A stretch of 42,947 nt of DNA from Streptomyces sp. TRM68367. Its GTDB lineage: Bacteria > Actinomycetota > Actinomycetes > Streptomycetales > Streptomycetaceae. Every line of letters begins with the position of its first letter. Within the stretch, counting starts at the first letter, position 1. This document shows positions 1-8,438 of the stretch, piece by piece. The notes below the pieces were generated by a model. That model ran no database searches. It had not been told where the DNA came from and saw nothing but the letters and a program-made list of their open reading frames with translations. The position numbers and the translations under genes are program-made. The stretch is taken from assembly GCF_014495685.1 (NCBI RefSeq), contig NZ_JACTVI010000071.1:1-42947 (forward strand), written 5' to 3'.

Positions 1-63
1 CCCCATACCACAACAACGAGGACCAAGGCCCGAAGCCACGGCTTGTTTCCCGGCAAGCCCTAA

Positions 64-996
64 CTACACGGCATTGGGACTAGGCCTTCTGGTTTTAGGT
101 GTGACGCGCTGGCCCAGCACGCCCAGCACGCCCAGCATGCCCAGCAGCGCGGCCGCGATGTCCGGCTGGCCCGCGCAACAGGCGGCGTGCGCCAGGCAGT
201 TGAGGCCGCGCAGCTCGGCGGGCGCCACGGTGTTGTCCGTACGGCCCATGACCCAGCGCTGCCAGGTGTGCCGTACGCCGCTCACCGCGCCGTCGTGGGC
301 CCAGTGCTGCGCGAGCCCCACCGCCGGGCGCATGCCCTGCGCCGCGTCCACGGCGAAGCGGAACTCCTCCGCCCGCGCGTACCGCACCAGCACTGGCAGC
401 GGGCAGCCGGTCCGCGCCGGCCGCGCCGCGGGCGAAGTCGTACATCAGGCCGTGCGTGCCGTGCCAGCGCGTCGAGTAGTAGTGCAGCACCTGGAGGTGG
501 CCCTCCACGCTGTACGGGTGGCGCCTGTGCAACTCGTCCCATCAGCAACGCCAGTTCATGCCGCCGTACCCCTGACGGGTACAGCCGCGCCACGGAGATC
601 AGCGACACCCAGGGCGTCGGGTCCTCCGGGTAGGCCTCGGCGGCCGTCAGGCACGCCATGACCGCGGCGTCGACGCGGTACTGGTCGATCGGCTCACCCC
701 GGCCCGCCGTGATGGCCAGGGTGAACGCCCGGGCGGTCGGCCGTCGCCGCCCACAGCACCCGCGCGTCCGCGCTGCGCGGCTCGGAGGCCAGCCACGACT
801 CCGCCGTCGAACTGCCCGCGCAGTCCTGCGCGAGCAGCCGCACCCGGTGCCCGCGCACGAACCAGTCGGAGCCGGTCGCGCGCAGCAGCTCCCGCAGGCC
901 CTGCCAGCGGCCGATGACGATGTCCTGTCGGGCGGCGGTCAGCGAGGCGTCCCCGCAGTCCGGGTCGAAGTGGGGCGTGAAGCGGTCGCGTGTCAT
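64..996 (-). pseudogene. Frameshifted hypothetical protein gene (about 310 aa if repaired)
   Basis: A continuous protein can be read on the minus strand only by changing frame at least three times. It starts at the ATG at 996 (MTRDRFTPHF) and shifts near 735, near 540 (in a G-run after LLM) and near 430, ending at the stop at 64. The repaired product is soluble, helical and rich in Trp, Arg and Ala, with no membrane segment and no motif I can name. The ATG follows the end of the broken permease gene directly, so the two probably formed one operon. The frameshifts are single-base and in GC-rich runs, so they may be decay or base-calling errors. Function unknown. Confidence 0.6.
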
Positions 997-999
997 CGG

Positions 1000-2085
1000 G
1001 ACGCCCCTCAGAGCCCGCGCGGCCGCGCGGGCCGAGTTCGCTCCGCGACTCGACGAACACCCAGAACATGAACAGCGAGCCGAGCAGCGGCCACAGCCCG
1101 CCGAAGACGAGGTTGGCCGCGGACCTCAGCAGCATCCGGCGGTAGGCGACGACCGCCGCGAGCCCGGCCAGACCGTAGTAGACGGCGATCTGCAGGCCGA
1201 TCGCGGAGATGGCATCGGAGAGGATGTCACCCACCGTGCCCAGCACGGTGGAGGCGGCGAGCATCAGCAGCGCCACGGCGCCGACCACCACGATCGCCAC
1301 CCACGGCGTGTTCCAGGCGGGGTGCACCCGCCCCAGCGCGGACGGCATCGTACGGTCCCGGCCCATCGCGAACAGCGAGCGCGTGACCTGGATCAGCGTG
1401 GTCTCCAGCGTCGCGATGGTGGACAGCATCACCGCCGCCACGAGCAGCCTGCCGCCCCAGCCCGGCCAGATCTCCTCGCCGAGCACGGCCAGCACGTTGG
1501 CCGCGTTCTGGTGGATCTGCCGCTCGGAGAGAATCACTTTCACCGCGATGTTGAACACCTGGACCAGCAGGAAGACGACACCCAGCCCGATGAGCCCGGC
1601 GAGCCCCGTCGTACGGCGGCTGTTGCGGGTCTCCTCGCTCAGGTTGCTGGTGACGTCCCAGCCCCAGTAGCAGAAGCGGCGACGAGCGCGCCCGAGGCGA
1701 GCCCGTCACCCGTCGAAGTGGCCGAAGCCGAGCCAGGACCAGTCGAAGGAGCGGGCGTTGCCCGTGTGGAAGAGGCGAGCACCGCGAACAGTGCCAGTAT
1801 GGCCGGCTCGGTGCCGGACAGGACGAGCCGCGCGCGGACGGTCGCCGGGCCCCGCCCAGCACCACGCCCAGCATGAGCAGGAACCAGGCCGCGCCCACCA
1901 GCGTGGACAGTGCGGTGTTCTCGGCCAGCCGCTCGTCGAACAGCGCCAGCGTCATCGACCCCGCGGGCAGCGAACCGGCCACCATGAAGATCGTCCCGGC
2001 TGAGGTACCTGAACGCCAGCGCGATGCCGAGCATTGGGATCGCGCGGTACAGCAGCGCCGCCGGGCGGCCAAGCCGCCCGGCGCA
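1000..2085 (-). pseudogene. Amino acid permease (APC family), 5'-truncated and frameshifted
   Basis: Hydrophobic segments typical of APC-superfamily amino acid transporters appear in three frames. About 1984-1870 encodes a GTIFMVAGSLPAGSMTLALF stretch. About 1850-1780 carries an ILALFAVLA helix in another frame. From about 1600 to 1010 there is a long intact C-terminal part with LLVAAVMLSTIATLETTLIQ, the RSLFAMGRDRTMPSALGRVH loop diagnostic of APC permeases, and four further helices. An N-terminal start with the first helices is missing, and no clear stop precedes the next gene. It would have been an inner-membrane amino acid importer. The lost 5' end shows real decay, whatever the cause of the frameshifts. 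Confidence 0.75.
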
Positions 2086-2412
2086 TAGGGGTGGGGGGTG
2101 GAGCGCCGCGCCGGACCCGACGGGGATGGCCGCGGGCCCGGAGCGGTGAAAAGGGCGTGGCGGATACCGGTCAGCCGCTGCGCGGACGGTCGGTCACACA
2201 GTGTGTGCGAGTGATGATAGCCCCACCCTTTGATCTTTCAAGATTGACCAGTGGGTAATGTGCACGCCCCTCAGAACCCTCAACTCCGGTTTGTTTCCTG
2301 GGAGTTGCGAAGCCGTGGTTAACGAGCGCCCGGCGGGAAACGCGGACCGGACACCGTCGTACGAACCCGTCGTACGAACCGGTCGACGCAGCGCGACAGG
2401 AAGGCAGCAGTC
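2086..2412. other. Gene-free stretch upstream of the DUF5709 gene
   Basis: About 325 bp with no supported gene. A small palindrome, CACACAGTGTGTG, lies at about 2195-2207. The 12-mer GTCGTACGAACC is directly repeated at about 2357-2385. An AGGAAGG ribosome-binding site lies eight bases before the ATG at 2413. The AT-richer stretch at 2230-2255 is the likeliest promoter area. Confidence 0.4.
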
Positions 2413-2787
2413 ATGGGAACGGAACCGGCCGAGCCCGAGCCGATGGCGGACAACGCCTACCAGCCCACCGGAAGCAACGAGGAGCAGGAGGACGCCGCGC
2501 CGCTCGACCCGCAGGACACCGTCGACGAACCCACCTACGACGAGACGCTCGACCAGGGCTACTCCCCGCCGGAGCGGCCGCTCGGCGTCACCCGGCACGG
2601 CACCACCGCCGCCGAGCAGCGCGACGGCGAGACCCTCGACGAACGACTCGCGCAGGAGCGGCCCGACGTGCCCGGACCCGCCGGTGAAGGCGAAGGCGAG
2701 GGTGAGAGCGGCACCGGCGCCGAGGAGGCCGCCGTGCAGGTCGTCGGGGACGACACCGAGCCGCCGGGTGCGCAGCGGAGCCGCTGA
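2413..2787 (+). CDS. DUF5709 domain protein
   Basis: A 124-aa acidic, hydrophilic protein. The central block reads YQPTGSNEEQED, LDPQDTVDEP, LDQGYSPPERPLGV, GTTAAEQRDGETLDERLAQE. This is the conserved DUF5709 pattern (the GYSPPERPLGV and LDQRLAQE-like segments) found across Streptomyces. Function is unknown for the family. No signal peptide or membrane segment is present, and the C-terminal tail is Gly/Glu-rich, probably disordered. The ATG is preceded by AGGAAGG at a good distance. It is intact and flanked on both sides by decayed genes. Confidence 0.85.
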   Translation: MGTEPAEPEPMADNAYQPTGSNEEQEDAAPLDPQDTVDEPTYDETLDQGYSPPERPLGVTRHGTTAAEQRDGETLDERLAQERPDVPGPAGEGEGEGESGTGAEEAAVQVVGDDTEPPGAQRSR

Positions 2788-2799
2788 GCGTCCCTCAGC

Positions 2800-2907
2800 C
2801 CCCGAGCCGGTCGATCTGCCGCAGCCCATCACGGTCTGCCCGATGTGGATCAGCTTGGTGGCGCCGGACCCGAAGCAGTGCACGCCGAGCAGCGTGCGGT
2901 CCTGCGC
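2800..2907 (-). pseudogene. 3' scrap of a soluble pyridine nucleotide transhydrogenase (SthA-like)
   Basis: Minus-strand residues TLLGVHCFGSGATKLIHIGQ followed by TVMGC match the dimerisation-domain signature of Si-specific NAD(P)+ transhydrogenases and related disulfide reductases (LLGVHCFG..ATELVHIGQ.VMGCG). The match ends abruptly after about 35 residues. The scrap is in frame with an unrelated methionyl-tRNA synthetase piece immediately upstream, so this is a recombination scar and not a gene. The assignment is by motif recall only. Confidence 0.6.
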
Positions 2908-3066
2908 GACGAGGACGGTGTCGAGCTGCTTCGCCGCTTCACCGTTGCCCCTCCGCTCTTCCCGAGCCAGCTCCCAAGGCCGGGTCGCGTCAATACATCG
3001 ATTGGCCTCCTCCACGATCTCCCAGACAGCGTGGATGGCACGCCGGAAGTCGAAGTCGGCTGTCTT
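2908..3066 (-). pseudogene. Scrap of methionyl-tRNA synthetase anticodon-binding domain (MetG-like)
   Basis: The minus strand from about 3060 reads ADFDFRRAIHAVWEIVEEAN, then RPWELARE and AAKQLDTVL. This is the helical C-terminal region of class I methionyl-tRNA synthetases (pattern AVWxIVEEANRYI..xRPWELA). The catalytic Rossmann domain is absent and a stop lies just upstream at about 3070. It runs directly into the SthA-like scrap. It may come from a second, horizontally acquired metG, which some actinomycetes carry. Confidence 0.6.
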
Positions 3067-3217
3067 GTCTCACGAGACCTTGTCTCTATCTCATCTGATC
3101 TTGTCCGGTTCGGCCGTCGGGGACAACGTCAGGTGAGACAGTCAGGTCGGTTCTCGCGGGTCGGTGAAGTCAGTGGAGTCCCATCCGTCCCCTTGTCTCT
3201 CTTGAGCTGTCAGCTCA
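3064..3217. terminator. TGTCTC-rich intergenic stretch with palindrome
   Basis: TGTCTC or its complement GAGACA occurs about four times between 3066 and 3200, including TGTCTCAC near 3067 facing GTGAGACA near 3133. A tight palindrome, TGAGCTG-T-CAGCTCA at 3203-3217, lies five bases beyond the stop of the minus-strand NIPSNAP gene and could act as its terminator. There is no T-run, as usual in Streptomyces. Confidence 0.35.
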
Positions 3218-3221
3218 GGAG

Positions 3222-3962
3222 TCAGGAGATGAGCGAGCGGCTTGTGGGCGCCAGTCGCAGTGTCCGGGGGGCTGCGGTCTGTTCCCGCTCGATGCCCGGC
3301 AGGATCTCGTCCCGTGTGAGGGGGTGGGCCTGCGCCTGGGAAAAGTGCTGGTGATGCGCACCCTCGTTGGGATAGGAGGTGAAGACCGCGGCGACGTTCT
3401 CTCCGGTGCGGACCGGCAGCCTTGGGAAGGTGTTGTGCGCTGTCTCGGTGGTCAGGACGGCAAGCGGCGCGGGTCCCGTGTTGTGGAGCACGGGGAGGAG
3501 ACCGTCTCGGATCAGCGTGATGCCGTCGTGCCGTCCGGGAGGGAAGGACCAGATGGTGGCGGACACGAATCGGTCCGGTTCCGGAGCACCGGCCTGGGGG
3601 CGCTCGGACGGGCGGCCGACGAAGTTGCTCCCGGCCGACAGGGGTCGCAGCAGCAGGACATCGTCGGAGTCGATCATGGTGGCGTTGGCCCGGGGACCGT
3701 GCTCGGCCCAGACAGGTCCGTCGTAGAAGGCCGTCAGCGCGCGGCGCCGTACCTCCATGTCCCCGAACCCGCGCAGCCAGACGAAGCGGTCCGGATCGTC
3801 GAGATCCCGGAACTGGCCGAGCACGGCCATCCCGGCCTCTTCCTGGGTCTCTACCAGCTCCCGGTCGAACAGCGCGATGAGCTCGTCGCGCCGGCCGGGA
3901 CGCAGCGTGTACTGGCGGAGCTCGATCACAGCGGGGCGGCCGGCGGGATCGGTTCGGGGCAC
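3222..3962 (-). CDS. NIPSNAP family protein
   Basis: A 246-aa protein with the NIPSNAP pattern: IELRQYTLRPGRRDELIALF near the N-terminus, then FRDLDDPDRFVWLRGF and a second ferredoxin-like half. NIPSNAP domains are dimeric alpha-beta barrels. Their bacterial function is mostly unknown, and some members are enzymes or sensors. I chose the GTG at 3962 because AGGAG lies six bases upstream. An upstream ATG at 4028 would add 22 residues of poor character and would run into the promoter of the divergent regulator. Divergent arrangement with the WYL regulator at 4092 suggests that regulator controls it. Confidence 0.85.
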   Translation of the reverse strand: MPRTDPAGRPAVIELRQYTLRPGRRDELIALFDRELVETQEEAGMAVLGQFRDLDDPDRFVWLRGFGDMEVRRRALTAFYDGPVWAEHGPRANATMIDSDDVLLLRPLSAGSNFVGRPSERPQAGAPEPDRFVSATIWSFPPGRHDGITLIRDGLLPVLHNTGPAPLAVLTTETAHNTFPRLPVRTGENVAAVFTSYPNEGAHHQHFSQAQAHPLTRDEILPGIEREQTAAPRTLRLAPTSRSLIS

Positions 3963-4091
3963 AACGGACTCCTGTTCGGTGCTCTTGTCCGGGCATGAGT
4001 GTCGGCTCGTTCGGTGGGAGCCGGACACGGATCGACGCTAGGGCAGTCGTGTGTCAGGTGCTGTCAGGGTTTCCGGAGGAGAATTGCGCCC

Positions 4092-5069
4092 ATGTCTGCC
4101 GGTCGCCTGCTGTCACTGCTGCTGTTGCTGCAATCCCGTGGCCGCATGCCCGCGCGAGGAATCGCCGACGAGCTGGGGGTGTCCGTGCGGACCGCCTACC
4201 GCGATCTGGCGCGCCTGCAGGCCGCCGGGGTCCCGGTCTTGGCGGAACCGGGCCGCGCGGGCGGCTATCAGCTGCTCGATGGCTATCGCACCCGCCTGAC
4301 CGGGATGAGCGAGGGCGAGGCGCGGGCACTGGTTTTCGCCGGACTGCCCGGGCCCGCGGCCGACCTGGGCCTGGCGGCGGAGGTGACGGCGGCACGGCTG
4401 AAGCTGCTGACCGCGCTGCCGGCGAGACTGCGTGACGAGGCGGCGCGGACCGCGGCGGTGTTCCACCTGGACGCTCCCGGCTGGTACCGGGAACCCGAAC
4501 AGACGCCGTATCTGCCCTTGTTCGTCGACGCGGTGCTCACCCGGCGGGCGGTGGACGTGCGATATCGCCGCTGGCGCGCGCCCCAGGAGGTGCATCGCCG
4601 CCTTCGCCCATACGGCCTGGTGCTCAAATCCGGCATCTGGTACCTCGTGGCCGCCGCGGAGAGCCGGATCGCGACCTACCGGGCCGCCCAAGTCCTGGAC
4701 GCGGTGGTGAGCGACGAGCGGTTCGACCGGCCGCAGGGCTTCGACCTGGGCGCGTACTGGACCTCCTACCTCGACGATTTCCAGACACGCCGCTACACCG
4801 GCACAGCCACCATCCGCCTGTCCCCGCGGGGACGCCGACGCCTGCCCGACAACCTCCCCCCGGAGGTGGTGCGGGCAGTCGACTCCACCGCGACCGCCGT
4901 CGGCGGCGACGGATGGGTCGAGGCCGTCATCCCGACCGAGAGCACCGACCACGCCTGCGGCGAGCTGCTGCGACTCGGTATCGACGTAGAGGTCGTCGCA
5001 CCGGCCGAGCTGCGCCAAGCCATGGCGGCCACCGTGGGCGTACTCGCCCGAGCCTACGGACTCCACTGA
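4092..5069 (+). CDS. HTH/WYL-domain transcriptional regulator (YafY type)
   Basis: A 325-aa protein. Residues 1-60 form a winged helix-turn-helix (LLSLLLLLQSRGRMPARGIA, ELGVSVRTAYRDLARL), followed by the AGVPV.AEPGRAGGYQL wing. A WYL domain follows around residues 140-210 (VRYRRW, PYGLVLKSGIWYLVAA), then a WCX-like C-terminal domain. WYL domains sense small ligands or nucleic acids. The ATG at 4092 is preceded by GGAGGA and gives the canonical family start; the longer reading frame from 3999 has no such support. It probably regulates the divergent NIPSNAP gene, with about 129 bp between the two starts. Confidence 0.9.
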   Translation: MSAGRLLSLLLLLQSRGRMPARGIADELGVSVRTAYRDLARLQAAGVPVLAEPGRAGGYQLLDGYRTRLTGMSEGEARALVFAGLPGPAADLGLAAEVTAARLKLLTALPARLRDEAARTAAVFHLDAPGWYREPEQTPYLPLFVDAVLTRRAVDVRYRRWRAPQEVHRRLRPYGLVLKSGIWYLVAAAESRIATYRAAQVLDAVVSDERFDRPQGFDLGAYWTSYLDDFQTRRYTGTATIRLSPRGRRRLPDNLPPEVVRAVDSTATAVGGDGWVEAVIPTESTDHACGELLRLGIDVEVVAPAELRQAMAATVGVLARAYGLH

Positions 5070-5165
5070 GGCCGGGACGCGCACACGGCGATCGTGGTGG
5101 GGCGGGGTCTCCGGCTGGGGCGAAGTACCGCTCACCACGATGCAGGCAATCGGCCGGGGGGCGAA

Positions 5166-5574
5166 CGCGTGGGTGAGGGCGAGGTGGAATCGTGGAAATG
5201 GCGAGGCAGGTTCTACCTGCAACGCTGGCCCTCGGCCAGAGCGATGCGGGTGCTGCGAGACAAGGTCCGCACAGCCACCGCCCGCTCGAAGACCGAACGG
5301 CCGGTGTCCGCCGTGGTCGCCGACCCAACCCCGTACTCCGGGGCTGGGCAGCGTTCTTCCGCAACGGAAACTCCGGGCGGAAGTTCAACGCGGTCGACGG
5401 CTACGTCCACGAACGGCTGGCCATCTTCGCCAGCCGGAAACGCCCGGTTCGGTGGGGGGCCGTCGGAAAAGGACCTGGTCACAGGCACCTCGCTGGCGGC
5501 CTACCCAAACGAACGCACGGTTTGAAGCGGCGGGGGCTGGAAACGGGAGCGGAAGCCACCGCGCCAGTCCCCGA
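5166..5574 (+). pseudogene. Group II intron reverse transcriptase/maturase, C-terminal relic
   Basis: Two frames together give the maturase C-terminus. From about 5190 one frame reads RGRFYLQRWPSARAMRVLRD. After a shift near 5300 a second frame reads NPVLRGWAAFFRNGNSGRKF then AVDGYVHERLAIFASRK, the classic domain X pattern of group II intron proteins. All reverse transcriptase motifs (including the YADD box) are missing and I see no domain V-like hairpin, so the intron is dead. It follows the WYL gene by about 100 bp and abuts the inverted-repeat element at 5577. Confidence 0.75.
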
Positions 5575-5576
5575 CC

Positions 5577-5642
5577 CTAGTAGGGCCCGTTGCGAAAGTG
5601 GCGTCGCGCGGCCGGCGGCACTTTCGCAACAGGCTCTACTAG
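5577..5642. repeat. 66-bp near-perfect inverted repeat bounded by CTAG
   Basis: The left arm (5577-5604) and right arm (5615-5642) are complementary over 28 bases with about three mismatches. Each arm ends in CTAGTAG (read outward-in) and contains GTTGCGAAAGTG. The loop is ten bases of GC-rich sequence. The right end supplies the TAG stop codon of the 68-aa gene on the minus strand. CTAG-bounded termini suggest a MITE-like or solo-end relic of an insertion sequence. It could instead be a strong two-way terminator hairpin. No transposase gene lies inside. Confidence 0.55.
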
Positions 5643-5845
5643 GGCAGCAGCTTGTCCAGGGCGGCGGGTCCCTCCGCGGCGAGCTTGCGCCGGGCCCATT
5701 CCAGGTTGCGCGGGGTGAGGTCCCTGCCCGCGGCCAGCACCACGTCTTCCGGCGACACATCGGTGCCGGTGCGGGCATGGAGCAGGTCGTCCGGGGTGGC
5801 GCGGTCCTCGGGCAGCGGGGACGCGGCGGGCTGTGACGTCGGCAT
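5639..5845 (-). CDS. Small conserved acidic protein, 68 aa
   Basis: Begins MPTSQPAASPLPEDRATPDD and ends with a PRNLEWARRKLAAEG and ALDKLLP segment. It looks like a small actinobacterial hypothetical protein with a C-terminal amphipathic helix. The ATG at 5845 has GAGGAG about six bases upstream, which supports translation. The stop codon lies inside the right end of the 66-bp inverted repeat, so the native C-terminus may have been trimmed or replaced by that insertion. Function unknown. Confidence 0.6.
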   Translation of the reverse strand: MPTSQPAASPLPEDRATPDDLLHARTGTDVSPEDVVLAAGRDLTPRNLEWARRKLAAEGPAALDKLLP

Positions 5846-6007
5846 GTTCTGCTCCTCGGGTCCGGATCGCTGTGGCGGCCCCGGTGGGCTCAGTCATCGG
5901 GTCCGTCCGATATCACCATTCAACGCCGGAGCCCGCCATGCATCCGGAGAGCACGGAGCGCCGCAGCAGAGCGGGCTCTGAAGATCAGGGATGCCCGTCA
6001 GCGGCGG

Positions 6008-7117
6008 TCAGTCCGCCAGGGGCCCGAGCACGAGCATCGTGACGTCGTCCCGCACGTCCGGACAGTGCCGTACGAGGTCCGCCCACACGTGCTCGGCCAG
6101 CGCCTCCGGCTCCCCGGTGCCGGCGAGGTCCGCGAGGCGCTCGGTCAGTGGATAGAACGCCCCGGCGGCGTCCCGGGCCTCGGTGACCCCGTCGGAGGCC
6201 AGGAAGAGCCGGTCACCGCATTGCAGCGGCACCGCCGAGCCGACGGGCGGGCAGCCCTCGCCGGGGCCGAGAGCGAGGCCGAGCGGCGTCCCCGGCTCGA
6301 CCGGCAGCTCCACGGCCCGGCCCGCGCGCAGCAGCACCGGCCCCGGGTGACCGCACGCCACGATCCGCACCGCCCGGACGTCGGGGGAGAACGCCAGCAG
6401 CACGGCGGTGGCGAACAGCTCGGCATGCTGCACCTCCGCGCTGTCCACCTCCAGCCGCCGGTCCAGGCGCTCGGCCAGCGACTCGGGCTCCGGCTGGTCG
6501 AGCACCCCCTCCCGGAACGCCCCCAGCAGCGAGGCGACCGTCGCCACGGCCGACAGCCCGTGCCCCTGCACGTCCCCCAGGACCGCCCGCACGCCCCACG
6601 GCCCCGCGCGCACGTCGAAGAAGTCCCCGCCCACCAGCGTCCCGCGCTGCGCGGCCCGGTACAGACCCGCGCACCGCACCGCCCCCACCCGCTCCGGCAG
6701 CGGCGGCACGACGGCCCGCTGCGCAGCCTTGGCGACGGCCCGCTCGGTCACCAGCTGGGCGTCGCGGTGGCTGCGGACGTAGGACACCAGCACGCTCAGC
6801 GCGGCGACGAAACCGACGGTGAGCAGATCGGTGGTGCCGGGGTCGTTCAGGCGGAAGGCTGGGATGTTCAGCACCGCCACCACCGAGGCGCCCAGCACCG
6901 CGGTCGCCAGCGGACCGTACGACAGCACGGCCAGCGGCGGGATGGCGCCCAGCAGGAAGCCGATGTCCAGCGGCCCGGGGCTGACCAGCGTCGCCACGCA
7001 CACGGCCGCCAGCAGTGCGGTCGGCAGCACCCGCACCCAGCCCGGCGGCGGCGCGCCCCGCAGCCAACCCCGCCGGTCCCGCTCCCGGCGCTGCGGCCGG
7101 CCGCGCCCTGTGCTCAC
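6008..7117 (-). CDS. Membrane-anchored SpoIIE-type PP2C phosphatase
   Basis: A 369-aa protein. An Arg-rich start is followed by three or four hydrophobic segments (about residues 28-120: VLPTALLAAVCVATLV, IGFLLGAIPPLAVLSYG, LLTVGFVAALSVLVSYV). A cytoplasmic SpoIIE/PP2C phosphatase domain covers about 135-365. Metal-binding motifs are visible: TLVGGDFFDV, VLGDVQGHG, ASDGVTEARD and the terminal DVRDDVTMLVL. Family members dephosphorylate anti-anti-sigma factors in partner-switching cascades controlling stress or development. No anti-sigma or antagonist gene is adjacent. The start is a GTG at 7117 with a weak AGGGG-like site. Confidence 0.85.
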   Translation of the reverse strand: MSTGRGRPQRRERDRRGWLRGAPPPGWVRVLPTALLAAVCVATLVSPGPLDIGFLLGAIPPLAVLSYGPLATAVLGASVVAVLNIPAFRLNDPGTTDLLTVGFVAALSVLVSYVRSHRDAQLVTERAVAKAAQRAVVPPLPERVGAVRCAGLYRAAQRGTLVGGDFFDVRAGPWGVRAVLGDVQGHGLSAVATVASLLGAFREGVLDQPEPESLAERLDRRLEVDSAEVQHAELFATAVLLAFSPDVRAVRIVACGHPGPVLLRAGRAVELPVEPGTPLGLALGPGEGCPPVGSAVPLQCGDRLFLASDGVTEARDAAGAFYPLTERLADLAGTGEPEALAEHVWADLVRHCPDVRDDVTMLVLGPLAD

Positions 7118-7129
7118 ACCCCTACGCTG

Positions 7130-7940
7130 CTACGCCGGACCGGGCGCCGCACGCCGGGAGCCCGCGGCGCCCCGGCCGCGCTGGAACGGCGCGAGGGTGA
7201 GCCGGATGCCCGTGGGCGCCGTGTCCTGGATGTACGAGGCGAAGTCGGCCACGTCGTCGCAGGCGAATCCGTACGCTCTGCCGTCCTCGGTGGCGGCGTG
7301 CATCGCCGCGGAGTAGTGGTCGGTGACCGCCGTCCGGTAGAAGGCGGCGGCGTCGGTGGTCGGCTGGGCGGGATGGCTGACCAGCGTCGAGCGGTTGAAA
7401 CCGGCGCCGAGCACGGCGGCGACGGGACCGGTCGTGCCGTCGTTGGGCGCGGCGAGGGCCCCGTCGCAGAAGAGGACGTCGCGGATGGACGGCCGGTCGA
7501 AGGCGACCTGGGTCCGCCCGTCGAAGGTGAGCTGCTGCCCGTGTACCCGTCCCGTGAAGGTACCGGCGTTGGTGGTGACCTTGAGGTCCTTGCCGGCGCA
7601 CGAGCTCCACACCTCGTCGATGTACGCGGCGAAGTAGTCCTTGCTGAACAGCCAGGCGTCCAGCCCGTGACCGGGCGCGATGATCCGGGTGTCGTTCACC
7701 ACCAGCCGCGCGAAGTCCTCGGCCTGCCGCACGGCGGCGAACGCGGCCGCCCGGCCCCCCGAGCGCAGGATGCCGGTCGTCTGGTCCTTCGCGCCGGTCA
7801 GCCGGATGCTCAGCGGCACGCTGAACATGTCGACCATGGTCGTGTTGCAGAACATCCCGGAGGAGCTGTGCGTGAACTCGGCAACCGTTGGGGCCGTTGT
7901 CCGAGACGGCGATCGGCGCGAGGGCGCCGCAGTCCGCGCC
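7130..7940 (-). pseudogene. GH64 beta-1,3-glucanase, N-terminally truncated
   Basis: The catalytic part is readable from about 7935: ADCGALAPIAVSDNGPNG, then after a frameshift near 7885 VAEFTHSSSGMFCNTTMVDM, FSVPLSIRLTG, FARLVVNDTRIIAPGHG, LFSKDYFAAYIDEVW, and YRTAVTDHYSAAMHAA to the stop at 7130. This is the thaumatin-like GH64 fold of laminaripentaose-producing glucanases. The signal peptide and first strands are gone and are replaced by part of a LuxR-type gene on the other strand. Intact homologues are secreted and cleave curdlan or laminarin. Confidence 0.75.
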
Positions 7941-7944
7941 CGGG

Positions 7945-8405
7945 CCGGTGAGGCGCTCGCCCTGATCGATCCGCTGGAGAGCCGCTCGGTCCGTCCATGC
8001 CCGACGTGCGCTCGGCGCCGCGGCCGCCGCAGAGGGCGCGTACGAGGCGGCGTACGACCAACTCCGCAGGGGTTTTCACGGCAGATGGCGCACACGTGCA
8101 TTACCACGCCTCCTGTCCGGCCGTCGCGGATCTGGCCGCCGCCGCTGTGCGCAGTGGCCGGTGCGAGAAGGCAACCGCGATCGTCGAGCGTTCCGCTCGC
8201 ACCCCCGCGGACCAGGCATCACCCCGCCTGCGCGCGCTGACCGACCGGGCCCGCGGACTCCTGGCCGACCCCGAGGACGCCGAGCCGCACTTCCGGGCGG
8301 CTCTGGCCGGCCCCGTGCTGGAGCACTGGCCGTTCGAACGCGCCCAGACGCTGCTGGACCTCGCCGAATGGCTGCGGCGCCGGCGGCGCATCGCAGAGGC
8401 GCGAG
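7945..8405 (+). pseudogene. Internal scrap of a LAL-type LuxR regulator
   Basis: Two plus frames read as the TPR-like C-terminal arm of ATP-binding LuxR regulators. These are EALALIDPLESRSV then ARRALGAAAAAEGAYEAAYD, a frameshift near 8060, then VADLAAAAVRSGR, SPRLRALTDRARGLLA, AEPHFRAALAGPVLEHWPFE and LLDLAEWLRRRRRIAEAR. The N-terminal ATPase and the C-terminal helix-turn-helix are both missing. It is bounded by the GH64 relic on the left and the truncated GNAT gene on the right, with no intergenic DNA at either junction. Confidence 0.7.
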
Positions 8406-8438
8406 CGCCGGCGGTGTCGTGCCGGGTGGCAGCTGGCC

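Noticed and set aside
1..63. Possible end of a gene entering from the left edge
   Set aside because: The three plus frames give short, unrecognisable tails of 18-27 residues. There is not enough to assign anything.
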